DNA from: Arachis hypogaea
Lineage: Eukaryota > Streptophyta > Magnoliopsida > Fabales > Fabaceae
Direction of reading: 5' to 3'
NCBI RefSeq assembly: GCF_003086295.3
Contig: NC_092045.1
Location: 23,564,890-23,628,889 of the forward strand
DNA: 64,000 bases
A model generated the notes under the pieces. That model was not told the origin of the DNA. It worked only from the letters and a program-made list of their open reading frames with translations, and did not search any database. This document shows positions 31,910-44,493 of this stretch, piece after piece. Numbering within the stretch: the first letter of the stretch is position 1; every line of letters begins with the position of its first letter. The translations under genes and the position numbers were made by a program.

Positions 31910-33541
31910 TGATGAGCGGATAATTTATACGCTTTTTGGCATTGTTTTTAGTATGTTTTTAGTATGATCTAGTTAGTTTTTAGTATATTTTTATTAGTTT
32001 TTAGTTAAAATTCACTTTTCTGGAATTTACTATGAGTTTGTGTGTTTTTCTGTGATTTCAGGTATTTTCTGGCTGAAATTGAGGGACCTGAGCAAAAATC
32101 TGATTTGGAGACTAAAAAGGACTACAGATGCTGTTGGATTCTGACCTCCCTGCACTCGAAGTAGATTTTCTAGAGCTACAGAAGCCCAATTGGCGCGCTC
32201 TCAATGGCGTTAGAAAGTAGACATCCTGGGCTTTCCAGTAATATATGATAGTTCATACTTTGCCCAAGATTTGATGGCCCAAACCGGCGTTCAAAGTCAC
32301 CCTCAGAATTCCCAGCGTTAAACGCCGGAACTGGTACCAAAGTGGGAGTTAAACGCCCAAACTGGTACAAAAGCTGGCGTTTAACTCCAAGAGAAGTCTC
32401 TACACGAAAATGCTTCAATGCTCAGCCCAAGCACACACCAAGTGGGCCCGGAAGTGAATTTTTATGTCATTTACTCATTTCTGTAAACCCTAGGCTACTA
32501 GTTCTCTATATATAGGACCTTTTACTATTGTATTTTCATCTTTTGATCATGTTTTTATGATTGAACCCTCTTTGGGAGGCTGGCCTCACAGCCATGCCTA
32601 GACCCTTGTTCTTATGTATTTTCAACGGTGGAGTTTCTACACACCATAGATTAAGGTGTGGAGCTCTGCTGTACCTCGAGTATTAATGCAATTACTATTG
32701 TTCTTCTATTCAATTCCGCTTGTTCTTGTTCCAAGATATCACTTGTTCTTCAACTTGATGAATGTGATGATCCGTGACACTCATCATCATTCTCACCTAT
32801 GAACGCGTGCCTGACAACCACCTCCGTTCTACCTTAGATTGGGTGGATATCTCTTGGATTCTTTAACCGGAATCTTCGTGGTATAAGCTAGAACTGATGG
32901 CGGCATTCAAGAGAATCCGGAAGGTCTAAACCTTGTCTGTGGTATTCTGAGTAGGATTCAATGATTGAATGACTATGACGAGCTTCAAACTCCTAAAGGT
33001 TGGGCGTTAGTGACAGACGCAAAAGAATCACTGGATTCTACTCCGGCCTGATTGAGAACCGACAGATGGATAGCCGTGCCGTGACAGGGTGCGTTGAACA
33101 TTTCCACTGAGAGGATGGGAGGTAGCCATTGACAACGGTGAAACCCTTGCATACAGCTTGCCATGGAAGGGAGTAAGAAGGATTGGATGAAGACAGTAGG
33201 AAAGCAGAGAGACAGAAGGGATCAAGCATCTTCATACGCTTATCTGAAATTCCCACCAATGAATTGCATAAGTATCTCTATCTTTATCTTTATGTTTTAT
33301 TCATCATTCATAACCATTTGAGTTTGCCTGACTAAGATTTACAAGGTGACCATAGCTTGCTTCATACCAACAATCTCTGTGGGATCGACCCTTACTCGCG
33401 TAAGGTTTATTACTTGGACGACCCAGTATACTTGCTGGTTAGTTGTGCGAAGTTGTGTTTATGCCATGGTATTGAACACCAAGTTTTTGGATTCATCACC
33501 TTGGATTATTTGTGTTGTAGTGATCACAATTTCGTGCACCA
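31910..33541 (+). mobile_element. FIDEL-2 right LTR
   Basis: 1632 bp, the same length as the left LTR. TATA box at 32506-32515; decayed primer-region copy at 33477-33511; ends GTGCACCA. Confidence 0.92.
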
Positions 33542-33546
33542 ATAAC
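33542..33546. repeat. Right target duplication of FIDEL-2 (ATAAC)
   Basis: Pairs with ACAAC at 23368-23372. Confidence 0.8.
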
Positions 33547-34553
33547 AACAAATTTATCCAAAAACGGACGGAAAACTCTATTCATGTAGTCCATGAATAC
33601 TGCAGGAGCGTTCGTCAACCCAAAAGACATTACAGTGTACTCGTAATGACCATAATGAGTCCTGAAAGCGGTCTTAGGGATATCCTCACCCCTCACCCTT
33701 ATCTGGTGATAACCGGATCGCAAATCGATCTTGGAGAAAACTCCAGCTCCTTGTAACCGATCCATGAGATCATCAATTCTCGGCAATGGGTACTTATTAT
33801 TTATTGTAACCTTGTTCAGCTGCCTGTAATCCACACGAGCCGCATACTCCCATCCTTCTTCTTCACCAGTAACACTGGAGCACCCCATGGAGAGACACTT
33901 GGTCGTATAAAATTCTTTCCCAACAAATCCTCTAACTGAGACTTTAGCTCGTTCATCTCTAACGGTGACATCCTATAAGGAGCACTTGAGATTGGTCCCA
34001 TCCCGGGCACCAATTCAATAGCAAACTCAACCTCTCGGTTAGGTGGAAACTCATCAATATCATCGGGAAACACTTCCGGAGACTCACACACAACCGGAAT
34101 CTGTTCCAACCTTTGATCATCACCCGAAATGCCCGCGGTTAACAACATGATACCCTGACATTCGGTTCCGGAACAGTTCACCATCATCGAATTCAAGTAA
34201 TAATTATTCACCACGACCAGCCCTTCAGTATCTTCCGGCATAAAGTACACCGACTTTGTAGAACAATCTAGCAGAACATGGTTCTTAGATAACCAGCCCA
34301 ATCCCAAGATAAGATCAAGACCGATCATCGGCAAGCAGACTAAATTATGAATAAAATCACGCTGCTTGAACCTAAAGGAATCTTCCGGGCATCCTAGCCT
34401 AGTTACCGTGGCTTCATGGGTAGCATTGTACACTCTTAGATCATAACCTAAAGTTACAATCTTCAGTCCTAACTCATGGGCTTTCTCAAATGCAATGAAT
34501 GAATGTGATGCTCCCGAATCAAATAAAGCATTTAAAGTTTGACCCGCCATTTC
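33547..34553 (-). pseudogene. Element B protease and N-terminal reverse transcriptase
   Basis: Minus strand, from the protease site DSGAS (34508-34520) through the RT N-terminal motifs ([57 protein letters not shown]) to FLDKFVV, where FIDEL-2 interrupts. A one-base loss near 33833-33840 changes frame between the KKKDGS and DYRQLN motifs. Upstream, gag continues at 58154 on the far side of element C. Tekay-type by its partner half at 21023-23367. Confidence 0.9.
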
Positions 34554-34558
34554 ACAGT
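34554..34558. repeat. Left target duplication of element C (ACAGT)
   Basis: Pairs with ACAAT at 58149-58153; one transition apart. Joining the flanks gives a continuous gag-protease frame of B. Confidence 0.82.
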
Positions 34559-35785
34559 TGTAACACCCTAATATGCAAATCCTTATGCTCGAGTCATAAG
34601 TCAATGATATTACGGTGGTACGACTCACGGGTGGATTTATTTTAATATATAAATATAGGTAATTTCGAAAGGAGTATTAATCGAGAAGCCTGAAAAGAGT
34701 AGAAACAAAATCGCGAAGACGTATCACTCACGTTTCGACAACGAAAAGTTAAACTGTGAAGCCGAAAACGATATACGGACAAGGCATAAAGGAGATTAAG
34801 AGATAGATAACGGATAGATATATATAACATAAGTAATAGCCACTAGTCGCGACCCGCGAAGTTTAGGCTGGCTAGGGTACAGTATGAAAGTAGTTGACAA
34901 CAGTATATCCTAATCTCTCTCAAAGGAAACATAAAAGCCTCTATAGGCAAGTTCCAAAAGAGTTCAATACATAATATAATCTTTTCAAAACAAAGGTGGA
35001 GAGATTCTAAGCAAAACACAAGGTAGAGAAAATAAATATCTTCGCCGTCTCTCAGACGAACTGCGGCTCACTTCTGAGCACCTGAACCTGTATCTGAAAA
35101 ACAAGAGATATATACGGAATGAGACCCCGGGCCCATGGGTTCCCAGTACGGTAAAAGTGCCAAATAAATATAATGCACTGCAATAAAAACTCACTAAGCA
35201 TCCTAAACTTCTTCACCAAATATCCAGCCTAGATTCTCACTAATCCATGAATAGGCAACTGTTGTAAGGGAATACTAAATCTAGTTCATGTTACACATGT
35301 TTCCCAACTCGCTGACTCTTCCACGAATCAGACTCAGAATCATAAGCAAACCATCACCAGTTGTTCTGCCTCAGCAACTCTATATCAATACATCATACCC
35401 TCGCCTGGAGCTAGTGAAATCACATCACTGCGTCTACCCAGGGGGGCTCAAATTATCTCATTCAAAAATCATCATCATCATGCAATTGCATCACCAATTC
35501 ATCTCATCAAGAACAGCCCCCAACATCCACCGACACCAGCATGAGGGGCCTCTCAGTTGTACAAACACAAGCAATACAGGCAAGTAATACACAAATAAGG
35601 TACAAGTAGAACAAGTAGCACATAATCAGGTAACATAGCATATATGATGTAGGAATCCAAAATAAATAGGCAAACCCAAACAATTCAAACATATGCAAAT
35701 GATGTATGCATGCCCTATGACTGATGATATCATCTGTCGGTTATATAGCCAACCCGACATGTCCTGGTAGCTAACCATTGGACAG

Positions 35786-36162
35786 AAACACCCCTTGCTA
35801 CTACCCGCTCAGCCCAGAGCCAGTGGAATAACCACTACTGCAGCTACTACCCAGGCGGGTGTTTAAAAGCTCAACCTGGAGCGAGTGGATTCACCACTAC
35901 CGCCGCTACTACCCAGGCGTCACAATCTCTGACCTGGAGCCTGGAGCAAGCGGGACGAACCACAACCCTTGCTACTGCCTAGGTATCTCAAGCATTGACC
36001 CGGAGTAAGCGGGACGAACCACAACCCTTGCTACTGCCCAGGTATCTCAAACATATATTCATTCAATCTCAATTCATATTATCAATCCTCATTGTTATCA
36101 AATCTCAAACATTAACCTGGAGCAAGTGGGACGAACCACAACCCTTACTACTACCCAGGTAT
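35786..36162. repeat. Repeat of about 60 bp in LTR of C, left copy
   Basis: Units with GGGACGAACCACAACCCTTG and GCTACTGCCCAGGTATCTCA. Two close units (35941, 36001) plus diverged relatives on both sides. The partner LTR has one more close unit and received FIDEL-3 inside it. Confidence 0.8.
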
Positions 36163-36687
36163 CAGAGCTACATTCATTCAAAACTCCATAATTAACTCAT
36201 TTATCATAAACATCCTTTTCCGTCTCATACCCAGAGCAAGTGGACAATGCCACTGCCTACTACCCGAGGTTACACATCACATTTCAACATTTTCCATTAT
36301 TATCCATTTAACACATTCATTCATTAATCATATATGTATTTATACTCAGCCATAATCAGTAATGGCTTTGCCGTAACCCGACAATAACTCAGCCATCCGG
36401 CTCATGGTTCAATCAAGAACCAGCCATTTATCAATAAATGTAGCCCTTCGACTCATGGCATACACGGTACTTCCACCGTCATCCTCCAAATCTCATATAA
36501 TCATCATTGATCATCATTGATCATAACTCTTTCCCTTGCTTCACTCGCAAGTTACCACATCCCCTAGCTCCTTTCTCATTGCTAGGCATATCATAATGAT
36601 TTAATACATAAGGGGTGAGATCGGAGGCTTAGAAGTATGAGATTTGGCTTTTAAAACTCAAAAATCAACTTTGGCATAAAAGCAGGG

Positions 36688-36970
36688 CCACGCGTACGCG
36701 TACTTTACGCGCACGCGTGGATGCCCACAAAGCTCATCGACGCGTATGCGTCATACACGCGGACGCGCGGATTGAAACACAACTAGACGACGCGTAAGCG
36801 TCAGCCACGCGTACGCGTGGGTGCATTTGCGCCCCAGGCACAAAACTGGCACAACTCTGGCACAACTCTCGGGAAAATGGCTGGGCATTGGGTGCAGCGC
36901 ATCGACGCGCACGCGTGGATGGTGCCTTCTGGAAGAACGACGCGTACGCGCCAAGTGCGCCTACGCGTGG
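36688..36970. repeat. CpG-rich ACGCG..CGCGT array, left LTR of C
   Basis: About eight ACGCGNNCGCGT-type words, for example CCACGCGTACGCGT and GACGCGTAAGCGTC, most of them palindromes. Conserved with the arrays in B. Confidence 0.85.
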
Positions 36971-39046
36971 AGGGTCATTCTGCTAAAAATTTTCTAAGTT
37001 AAAAGCTGCAGAATTCACAGATTCAACCCCCAATCTTCCGACGGACATAACTTTCTCATTTTAAATCGTTTTTCGCCCATTCTTCGAACGGCATGGACAT
37101 CTCGGATCCAATTTCACTTCTAAATAAGTTTGGCACAAAACGAAGATCCAGAGTCCAAGTTATGTCCCATCAAAGTATGCCCCAAAACCATGTTTTTATA
37201 CAAAACCACAAGGTGCCCTTTTCAAAACAAGCCATTTTCAACCCTTTTTAAAATCAACTAAAACATGCTAGTTTCAACCCTTTTTGAAATCAATCAAGAT
37301 ATACCAAAATCAACATCAAGCCTTCTCAACTCATACATTAACGCTTTGCCACGATTCACAAAACTGCCATATAACCATTTTTACCCATTTCAAACAAATG
37401 GCTAAATTACAAACACATTAACATGTCATACATCTTTCCTCATCCCAATTTCCAACAATAATATTTCCAATCAATCATCATTACACATAATCAATATTGT
37501 ACTCACTGTCACATGGTTTCACCCACAAATCAACCTTAATCATTTCTCAAATATATATCACAACATACATATCTCTTATGCACCATCATGCCATCAAGGC
37601 ATCAATAATCATGATCACATATATGACCACATAACATACCTCAACCAAAACCAAACATACCTCATCTATACAATTTCACCCAAAATTACCAATTTCCACA
37701 CTTCTACTCCTCAAACCTCATCATTCAATAACCAACCCAATCATTCATATATTCATTATCTAAAATCCATCCAATCACTTGTGTCATCATACAATGCACA
37801 CATCAACTTACCTTCCTTACCTCTTACCGGCCTCCGACCCAAAATTTATGGCCTCTGGCCCAATTTCACAATTTAAATGCATAAACCACAAATCAATACT
37901 CATTACCCAATACATCAAATTTTCAATACACCAAACATACAAGGCCACACAATTCTTAATCCAATCATTAATTTCACATTACATACCAACTATGCATATT
38001 AGCACCAACCATTTACACAATCCAAACTTAATCCTAGGGCATCTAGCCTAGGAATTCTCATCACACCACACGGTACTTAAATGAAACTTAAACCGTACCT
38101 CTTGTAGCCAAACCAATTGAGCCTCTTCTTTAGAAGTCTCCACCAACCTTAGTCCCAAGCCTCACTAAAGTTCCTCAAGCAACGCCAATCTCCCAATTGT
38201 GCACCAAGATCATCAAATGCACTAACATAACCAATATCTCATACATACATCAACCTAGGGCTCATAAAAATGACAAATTACAAGGGTTTGAGCACTTCTT
38301 ACCTCAGCCCATATGAAGTAGGGATAGAACCCACTTGGAATCCATATTGGAGTATCCCTAAACACCCAAAATCACAAGATTTCAACACTAACTACCCAAA
38401 AACGTATAACAGTGAGGAATTTCGAAAACTGGGCAGAGATGAATTGAATACTCACCACAAAACTTAGATAGAATTGTAGAGGATGAAAAGAGCGACGCGT
38501 GGCCGCAAACGGCTCGTGAATCGAAGCTCCGTAGCTCAAGTTATGGTGATTTGAAGATCAAAGAGAGTTAGGTTTTCTCTCTTCTCTTCTCTCTTCTCTA
38601 TTTCAGCGCCCCAACCTCTCTTTTAGGGTAAAATAAGCTAAAATGCTCATAACTAATGTTTATATATGTTGGGTCTTGGGCCTACTTAGGCCCAGTTTAC
38701 TTATTTTTGTCCGTTGGCCCAATTTTGGACCAAAACCTTTAAGATTAGCGCTCTAAATCGCACTTCAAATATTTCTACCTCTCCAAATCATAATTCCTCA
38801 TTTTCTTAATCCTATTTACTCATAATCAATTTTCTCAGCTACAGTACCAGACAGGTCTCAGCCAGTACTGTCGGTCAAAATTCCACTACGCGCTTTTACG
38901 CAGAAAACTATGTCTTCTGACTCGGAAAAATTCACTGAATCCAGATATCATATTTAAATCATCAAATTCCAATTGCCAAATCTTTCAACCATATTGCTCC
39001 TACTTAACTCATTATTTAATTAATTTCGGTTAGACCGGGTATTACA

Positions 39047-40028
39047 TTCTACCCCCTAACAGAAATTTTCGCCCTCGAAAATTCCATCCATCACTACGAG
39101 TACGCGCACGTAGTGTGCCTTTATATCCAACGCATAACACTTCCAAAGTCTTTTTACTCTGCACGCTTCCGTTGCTGCACTCTAATTTCTCCATTCTTGA
39201 GGGTCTCAGTCGTTCGTTCAACGCTGACCAACAGCCTCGTTCTTTACTTTTATCGTCTCATCAACTCACACCCTATTAAATCTCAAATCATGTCATCAAT
39301 AATATTGCCATCATCGTTAATCATATCCATCATTCCATATCACTATAATCAATCAAAGATCATTCTCGAAACTATAACCAACACTCTCTCAAATTATTGG
39401 AAAATCTTGACAGTACCTCTCCTAAAAACTGGAGTCTACCACCCGTCACGGGTTTTCTCAAACCAATCTAAGTACCACATCAGCATTTCAATTTAATGGT
39501 TTTCACATTCGTCTTTCAAAACCGTTCATTATAAACCTCAATCTAAATCCAAGGTCACCATGACCAAACATCATAGCACTCATCTCTCGAACACGACAAC
39601 TTGCACTCAATCATCATCTAAATCCGATTACGCATCGATGATAATTTTCTCATCCGTTTCAGAACCATCAAGTCTCACAGCCACAATTTAACTTGACCGA
39701 CGATTCAAATCAACGTTTCCAAATCCATTATTTAGGACCATCCCTTATCTATTTAAATCAAAGGAACTAAAGTCACGGGTTCAATCTATTTCACCAAAAC
39801 TCCAAAAGTCAACCAACTACATAACAAATGCAATGCATCATTCTCAACAGAAAATCATTTACATCACAGGCATTTATCTATTTATATTAAGGCAAATCCT
39901 TACTCGGACCATCTGGTTTGCTTCTCAGTCTAATATTAAGCTCGACAGTCCCAGTTCTACTGTACATGCGGTATTATAAAATCACACACTGCCATTTAGG
40001 CCTAATTATTGCAATTACCTCAATCTTA
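39047..40028 (-). mobile_element. Element C, non-coding 3' interior
   Basis: Starts (plus order) with the tract TTCTACCCCCTAA, a polypurine tract on the minus strand, then A/T-rich DNA without protease, RT or integrase similarity. Pol has been lost or replaced. Small ORFs here are not convincing. Confidence 0.75.
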
Positions 40029-40619
40029 CTACCGCAATCGGCCCGCATCCTGACTCTCTCCTTGTTGGCAATTTCTTGATACATGTCCTGGTAACCCGCA
40101 CTTGTAACATACGCCTGACCCCAATCGGCACGGCCTATTTAGGTGATGACTTCCACACCTCTGACAGCTCGAAACATCAGAAGCAGCCGCTGCCCGTTTT
40201 CCCTTACCGTCTCTTTGGGACTCCTCACTCGTCGCAAGGTCATTTGGCCTTTGAGGAAAACATTGTGGGTATCCTCTTCTCTTAAACTCTTGACCCCTTG
40301 TTGGGTATTCTTGATTGTGCTCCCTGCGGTGGGTCTCCCGACGGTCAGTCCTTGCCTCAACAGCCTTCCTCACACATTCTTCAGCAATACGGCTCTTGTT
40401 CACAAGTTCAGAGAAGACCCTAATCTCCATCGGTCCAACGGAGCTCAGGATTTCACTTCGAAGTCCTCCCTCATACTTAATACACTTCCATTCCTCAAAG
40501 TCTCCCGGAGCTCCCTGACACATGCGAAAAAACCTGAATAGCTCCTCAAATTTGTCTGTATACTCAGATACAGACATAGCACCTTGCTTCAGCTGCAGTA
40601 ACTCCAATTCCTTGGCTAT
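40029..40619 (-). pseudogene. Element C gag, C-terminal half
   Basis: Minus strand, continues from 42350 after the solo LTR. It contains the Gag core end (SVSEYTDKFEELFRFFRMCQG) and a zinc knuckle CYKCGLPGHVSRNC (C-X2-C-X4-H-X4-C) close to the end, with a preceding CQRCGSHH. Similar to B gag at 58154-58796. The ORF stops at 40029 and no protease follows. Confidence 0.88.
40615..40619. repeat. Left target duplication of solo LTR (GCTAT)
   Basis: Pairs with GCTGT at 42350-42354; one transition apart. Confidence 0.78.
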
Positions 40620-42349
40620 TGATGAGCGGATAATTTATACACTTTTTGGCATTGTTTTTAGTATGTTTTTAGTATGATATAGTTAGTTTTTAGTATATTT
40701 TTATTCGTTTTTAGTTAAAATTCACTTTTCTGGACTTTACTATGAGTTTGTGTGTTTTTCTGTGATTTCAGATATTTTCTGGCTGAAATTAAGGGACCTG
40801 AGCAAAAATCTGATTCAGAGACTAAAAAAGACTGCAGATGCTGTTGGATTCTGACCTCCCTGCACTCGAAGTGGATTTTCTGGAGCTACAGAAGCCCAAT
40901 TGGCGCGCTCTCAACGGCGTTGGAAAGTAGACATCCTGGGCTTTCCAGCAATATATGATAGTCCATACTTTGCCCAAGATTTGATGGCCCAAACCGGCGT
41001 TCAAAGTCACCCTCAGAAATCCCAGCGTTAAACGCTGGAACTGGCACCCAAATGGGAGTTAAACGCCCAAACTGGCATAAAAGCTGGCGTTTAACTCCAA
41101 GAAGAGTCTCTACACGAAAATGCTTCATTGCTCAGCCCAAGCACACACCAAGTGGGCCCGGAAGTAGATTTTTATGTCATTTACTCATTTCTGTAAACCT
41201 TAGGCTACTAGTTTTCTATAAGTAGGACCTTTTACTATTGTATTTTCATCTTTGGATCATTTGAGAGCTTTTGATCATGTTTTTATGATTGAACCCTCAT
41301 TGGGAGGCTGGCCATTCAGCCATGCCTAGACCTTGTTCTTATGTATTTTCAACGGTGGAGTTTCTACACACCATAGATTAAGGTGTGGAGCTCTGCTGTA
41401 CCTCGAGTATTAATGCAATTACTATTGTTCTTCCATTCAATTCCGCTTGTTCTTGTTCTAAGATATCACTTGTTCTTCAACTTGATGAATGTGATGATCC
41501 GTGACACTCATCATCATTCTCACCTATGAACGTGTGACTGACAACCACCTCCGTTCTACCTTCGATTGGGTGAATATCTCTTGGATTCCTGATTGCACGA
41601 TGCATGGTTGATCGCCTGACAACCGAGTGCTCGTCTGACAAACGAGCCAACCATTCCGTGAGATCAGAGTCTTCGTGGTATAGGCAAGAACTGATGGCGG
41701 CATTCAAGAGAATCCGGAAGGTCTAACCTTGTCTGTGGTATTCTGAGTAGGATTCAATGATTGAATGACTGTGACGTGCTTCAAACTCCTAGCAGGCGGG
41801 GCGTTAGTGACAGACGCAAAAGAATCGATGGATTCTATTCCGGCCTGACCGAGAACCGACAGCTGAATTCCGCGTGCTGTGACAGAGCATATGCAATCGT
41901 TTTCACTGAGAGGATGGGAGGTAGCCATTGACAACGGTGAAACCCTACACGAGCTTGCCATGGAAAGGAATAAGAAGGATTGGATGAAGACAGTAGGAAA
42001 GCAGAGAGACGGACGGGAAGGCATCTTCATGCGCTTATCTGAAGTTCCTACCAATGAATTACATAAGTATCTCTATCTTTACCTTTGTGTTATTTTCGTT
42101 CATCACCCATATGCATTTGAGTTTGCCTGACTAAGATTTACAAGATAACTATAGCTTGCTTCATACTAACAATCTCCGTGGGATCGACCCTTACTCGCGT
42201 AAGGTTTATTACTTGGACGACCCAGTGCACTTGCTGGTTAGTTGTGCAAAGTTGTGTAATGCCATGGTATTGAGCTACCAAGTTTTTGGGGCTCATGACC
42301 GGGGATTATGAGAGTTGTGAAAAAGTATTGCTCACAATTTCGCGCACCA
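40620..42349 (+). mobile_element. Solo FIDEL-type LTR
   Basis: 1730 bp, TGATGAGCGG to CGCGCACCA, with a target duplication and no interior: the usual result of LTR-LTR recombination. Palindromic words at about 40997-41100. It carries extra sequence in the middle (about 41585-41665) not in the FIDEL-2 LTR, and near its end (42277-42310) a clear decayed primer region, ACCAAGTTTTTGGGGCTCAT then GACCGGGGATTATG. It interrupts gag of C. Confidence 0.9.
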
Positions 42350-42828
42350 GCTGTTCTGGCGGAATTTGGAAAGTACTTCTTATAGAATTCCACCTGGAAA
42401 GCATCCCAAGTGATAGGATCATTCCCTTGTTGCAGGAGACGTCGAGCCCCTTGCCACCAATGTAATGCTTCCCCCGTGAGCAGATAGGTAGCAAATTCAA
42501 CACGCTGCTCTTCAGGCACCAACTGCGCTTGCAGTGCTCGCTCCATGGCCTGAAACCAAGTATCAGCTTCAGTCGGATTGGTGGTTCCCTTGAACTTAGG
42601 TGGATTAACCTTTAAGAAAGTTACCAGTGTCATCGGGCCCTGAGCTTCCCTTCCACCATTACCATTATTGTTTATCTGTTGCCCAAGAGCCTCCGCAGTG
42701 GCTTGCATAACAGCAGCCATATTCTCCAACGCCGCCATAAGGTTTACCGGGTTATTCGGGTTGACTTTCGGTTCCTGCGTGCTAGTACGATCTCTCTCAC
42801 GTCCCCGACCGGGTCCACGAGGCGCCAC
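42350..42828 (-). pseudogene. Element C gag, N-terminal half, no ATG
   Basis: Minus strand frame aligned with B gag (59252-58800): APRGPGRGRERDR, LENMAAVMQATAEALGQQ, FLKVNPPKFKGTTNPTEADT, LLTGEALHWW. Where B has ATG codons (59262-59264 and 59250-59252), C has GTG at both places (for example 42826-42828), so the normal start appears lost. The solo LTR then cuts the frame at 42350. Confidence 0.85.
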
Positions 42829-43044
42829 CTGGTTCCTATACACACCAAACAATCGATATTAAGTTGATCAGTCTCAATATCGGAAGTATAGTGCTTCAAA
42901 GTACCAACGGTACACTCATGGACTTCATGCTAGATGTATCGGTTAGATACCCTAACTAGCACAGGCACAGACTCAGAGTATGCATTGAAGCATAAGCAGT
43001 TCCATCCCTCAGGCTCACGAGGACGAACTACTCTGATACCATAA
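42829..43044 (-). other. Element C leader and primer-binding site
   Basis: Minus-strand leader homologous to those of A and B. The primer site TGGTATCAGAGT lies at 43030-43041, three bases from the LTR. Confidence 0.82.
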
Positions 43045-44493
43045 TGTAACATCCTAATATGCAAATCCTTATGCTCGAGTCATAAGTCAATGATATTACG
43101 GTGGTACGACTCACGGGTGGATTTATTTTAATATATAAATATAGGTAATTTCGAAAGGAGTATTAATCGAGAAGCCTGAAAAGAGTAGAAACAAAATCGC
43201 GAAGACGTATCACTCACGTTTCGACAACGAAAAGTTAAATTGTGAAGCCGAAAACGATATACGGACAAGGCATAAAGGAGATTAAGAGATAGATAACGGA
43301 TAGATATATATAACATAAGTAATAGCCACTAGTCGCGACCCGCGAAGTTTAGGCCGGCTAGGGTACAATATGAAAGTAGTTGACAACAGTATATCCTAAT
43401 CTCTCTCAAAGGAAACATAAGAGCCTCTATAGGCAAGTTCCAAAAGAGTTCAATACATAATATAATCTTTTCAAAAAAAAGGTGGAGAGATTCTAAGCAA
43501 AACACAAGGTAGAGAAAATAAATATCTTCGCCGTCTCTCAGACGAACCGTGGCTCACTTCTGAGCACCTGAACCTGTATCTGAAAAACAAGAGATATATA
43601 CGGAATGAGAACCCCGGGCCCATGGGTTCCCAGTACGGTAAAAGTGCCAAATAAATACAATGCACTGCAATAAAAACTCAATAAGCATCCTAAACTTCTT
43701 CACCAAATATCCAGCCTAGATTCTCACTAATCCATGAATAGGAAACTGTTGTAAGGGAATACTAAATCTAGTTCATGTTACACATATTTCCCAACTCGTT
43801 GACTCTTCCACGAATCAGACTCAGAATCATAAGCAAACCATCACCAGTTGTTCTGCCTCAGCAACTCTATATCAATACATCATACCCTCGCCTGGAGCTA
43901 GTGAAATCACATCACTGCGTCTACCCAGGGGTCTCAAATTATCTCATTCAAAAATCATCATCATCATGCAATCGCATCACCAATTCATCTCATCAAGAAC
44001 AGCCCCCAACATCCACCGACACCAGCATGAGGGGCCTCTCAGTTGTACAAACACAAGCAATACAGGCAAGTAATACACAAATAAGATACAAGTAGAACAA
44101 GTAGCACATAATCAGGTAACATAGCATATATGATGTAGGAATCCAAAACAAATAGGCAAACCCAAACAATTCAAACATGCAAATTATGTATGCCTGCCCT
44201 ATGGCTGATGATATCATCTGTCGGTTATATAGCCAACCCGACATGTCCTGGTAGCTAACCATTGGACAGAAACACCCCTTGCGGAGCAAGTAGGTTTGAG
44301 CTACAACCCCCTTGCTACTACCCGCTCAGCCCAGAGCCAGTGGAATAACCACTACTGCGGCTACTACCCAGGCGGGTGTTTAAAAGCTCAACCTGGAGCG
44401 AGTGGATTCACCACTACTGCCGCTACTACCCAAGCGTCACATTCTCTGACCTAGAGCAAGTGGGACGAACCACAACCCTTGCTACTGCCCAGG
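43045..44493 (-). mobile_element. Element C, 5' LTR, left part
   Basis: TGTAACATCC onward, matching the 3' LTR from 34559. Interrupted at 44493 by FIDEL-3 inside the 60-bp repeat; resumes at 55003. Confidence 0.9.
44489..44493. repeat. Left target duplication of FIDEL-3 (CCAGG)
   Basis: Perfect match to CCAGG at 55003-55007. Confidence 0.9.

Larger units (their letters stand above)
23373..33541 (+). mobile_element. FIDEL-2: pol-less FIDEL relative (Feral-like)
   Basis: 10.2 kb with two 1632-bp LTRs, two primer-binding-site copies, Gag-protease, a palindrome array on each side of the ORF, and a broken 3' ORF. No reverse transcriptase, RNase H or integrase. It is inserted into the reverse transcriptase of B. 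By eye the LTRs differ at roughly 30 positions, nearly all transitions. From memory this fits Feral, the non-autonomous partner of FIDEL in peanut. Confidence 0.9.
34559..39046 (-). mobile_element. Element C, 3' LTR
   Basis: 4488 bp, TGTAACACCC to GTATTACA in plus-strand order. Same style as the LTR of B, with shared stretches (GAGATCGGAGGCTTAGAAG) and a CpG-rich array at 36688-36970. Contains a tandem repeat of about 60 bp (35786-36162). No credible ORF. The first 330 bp differ from the partner at about four positions by eye. Confidence 0.9.
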
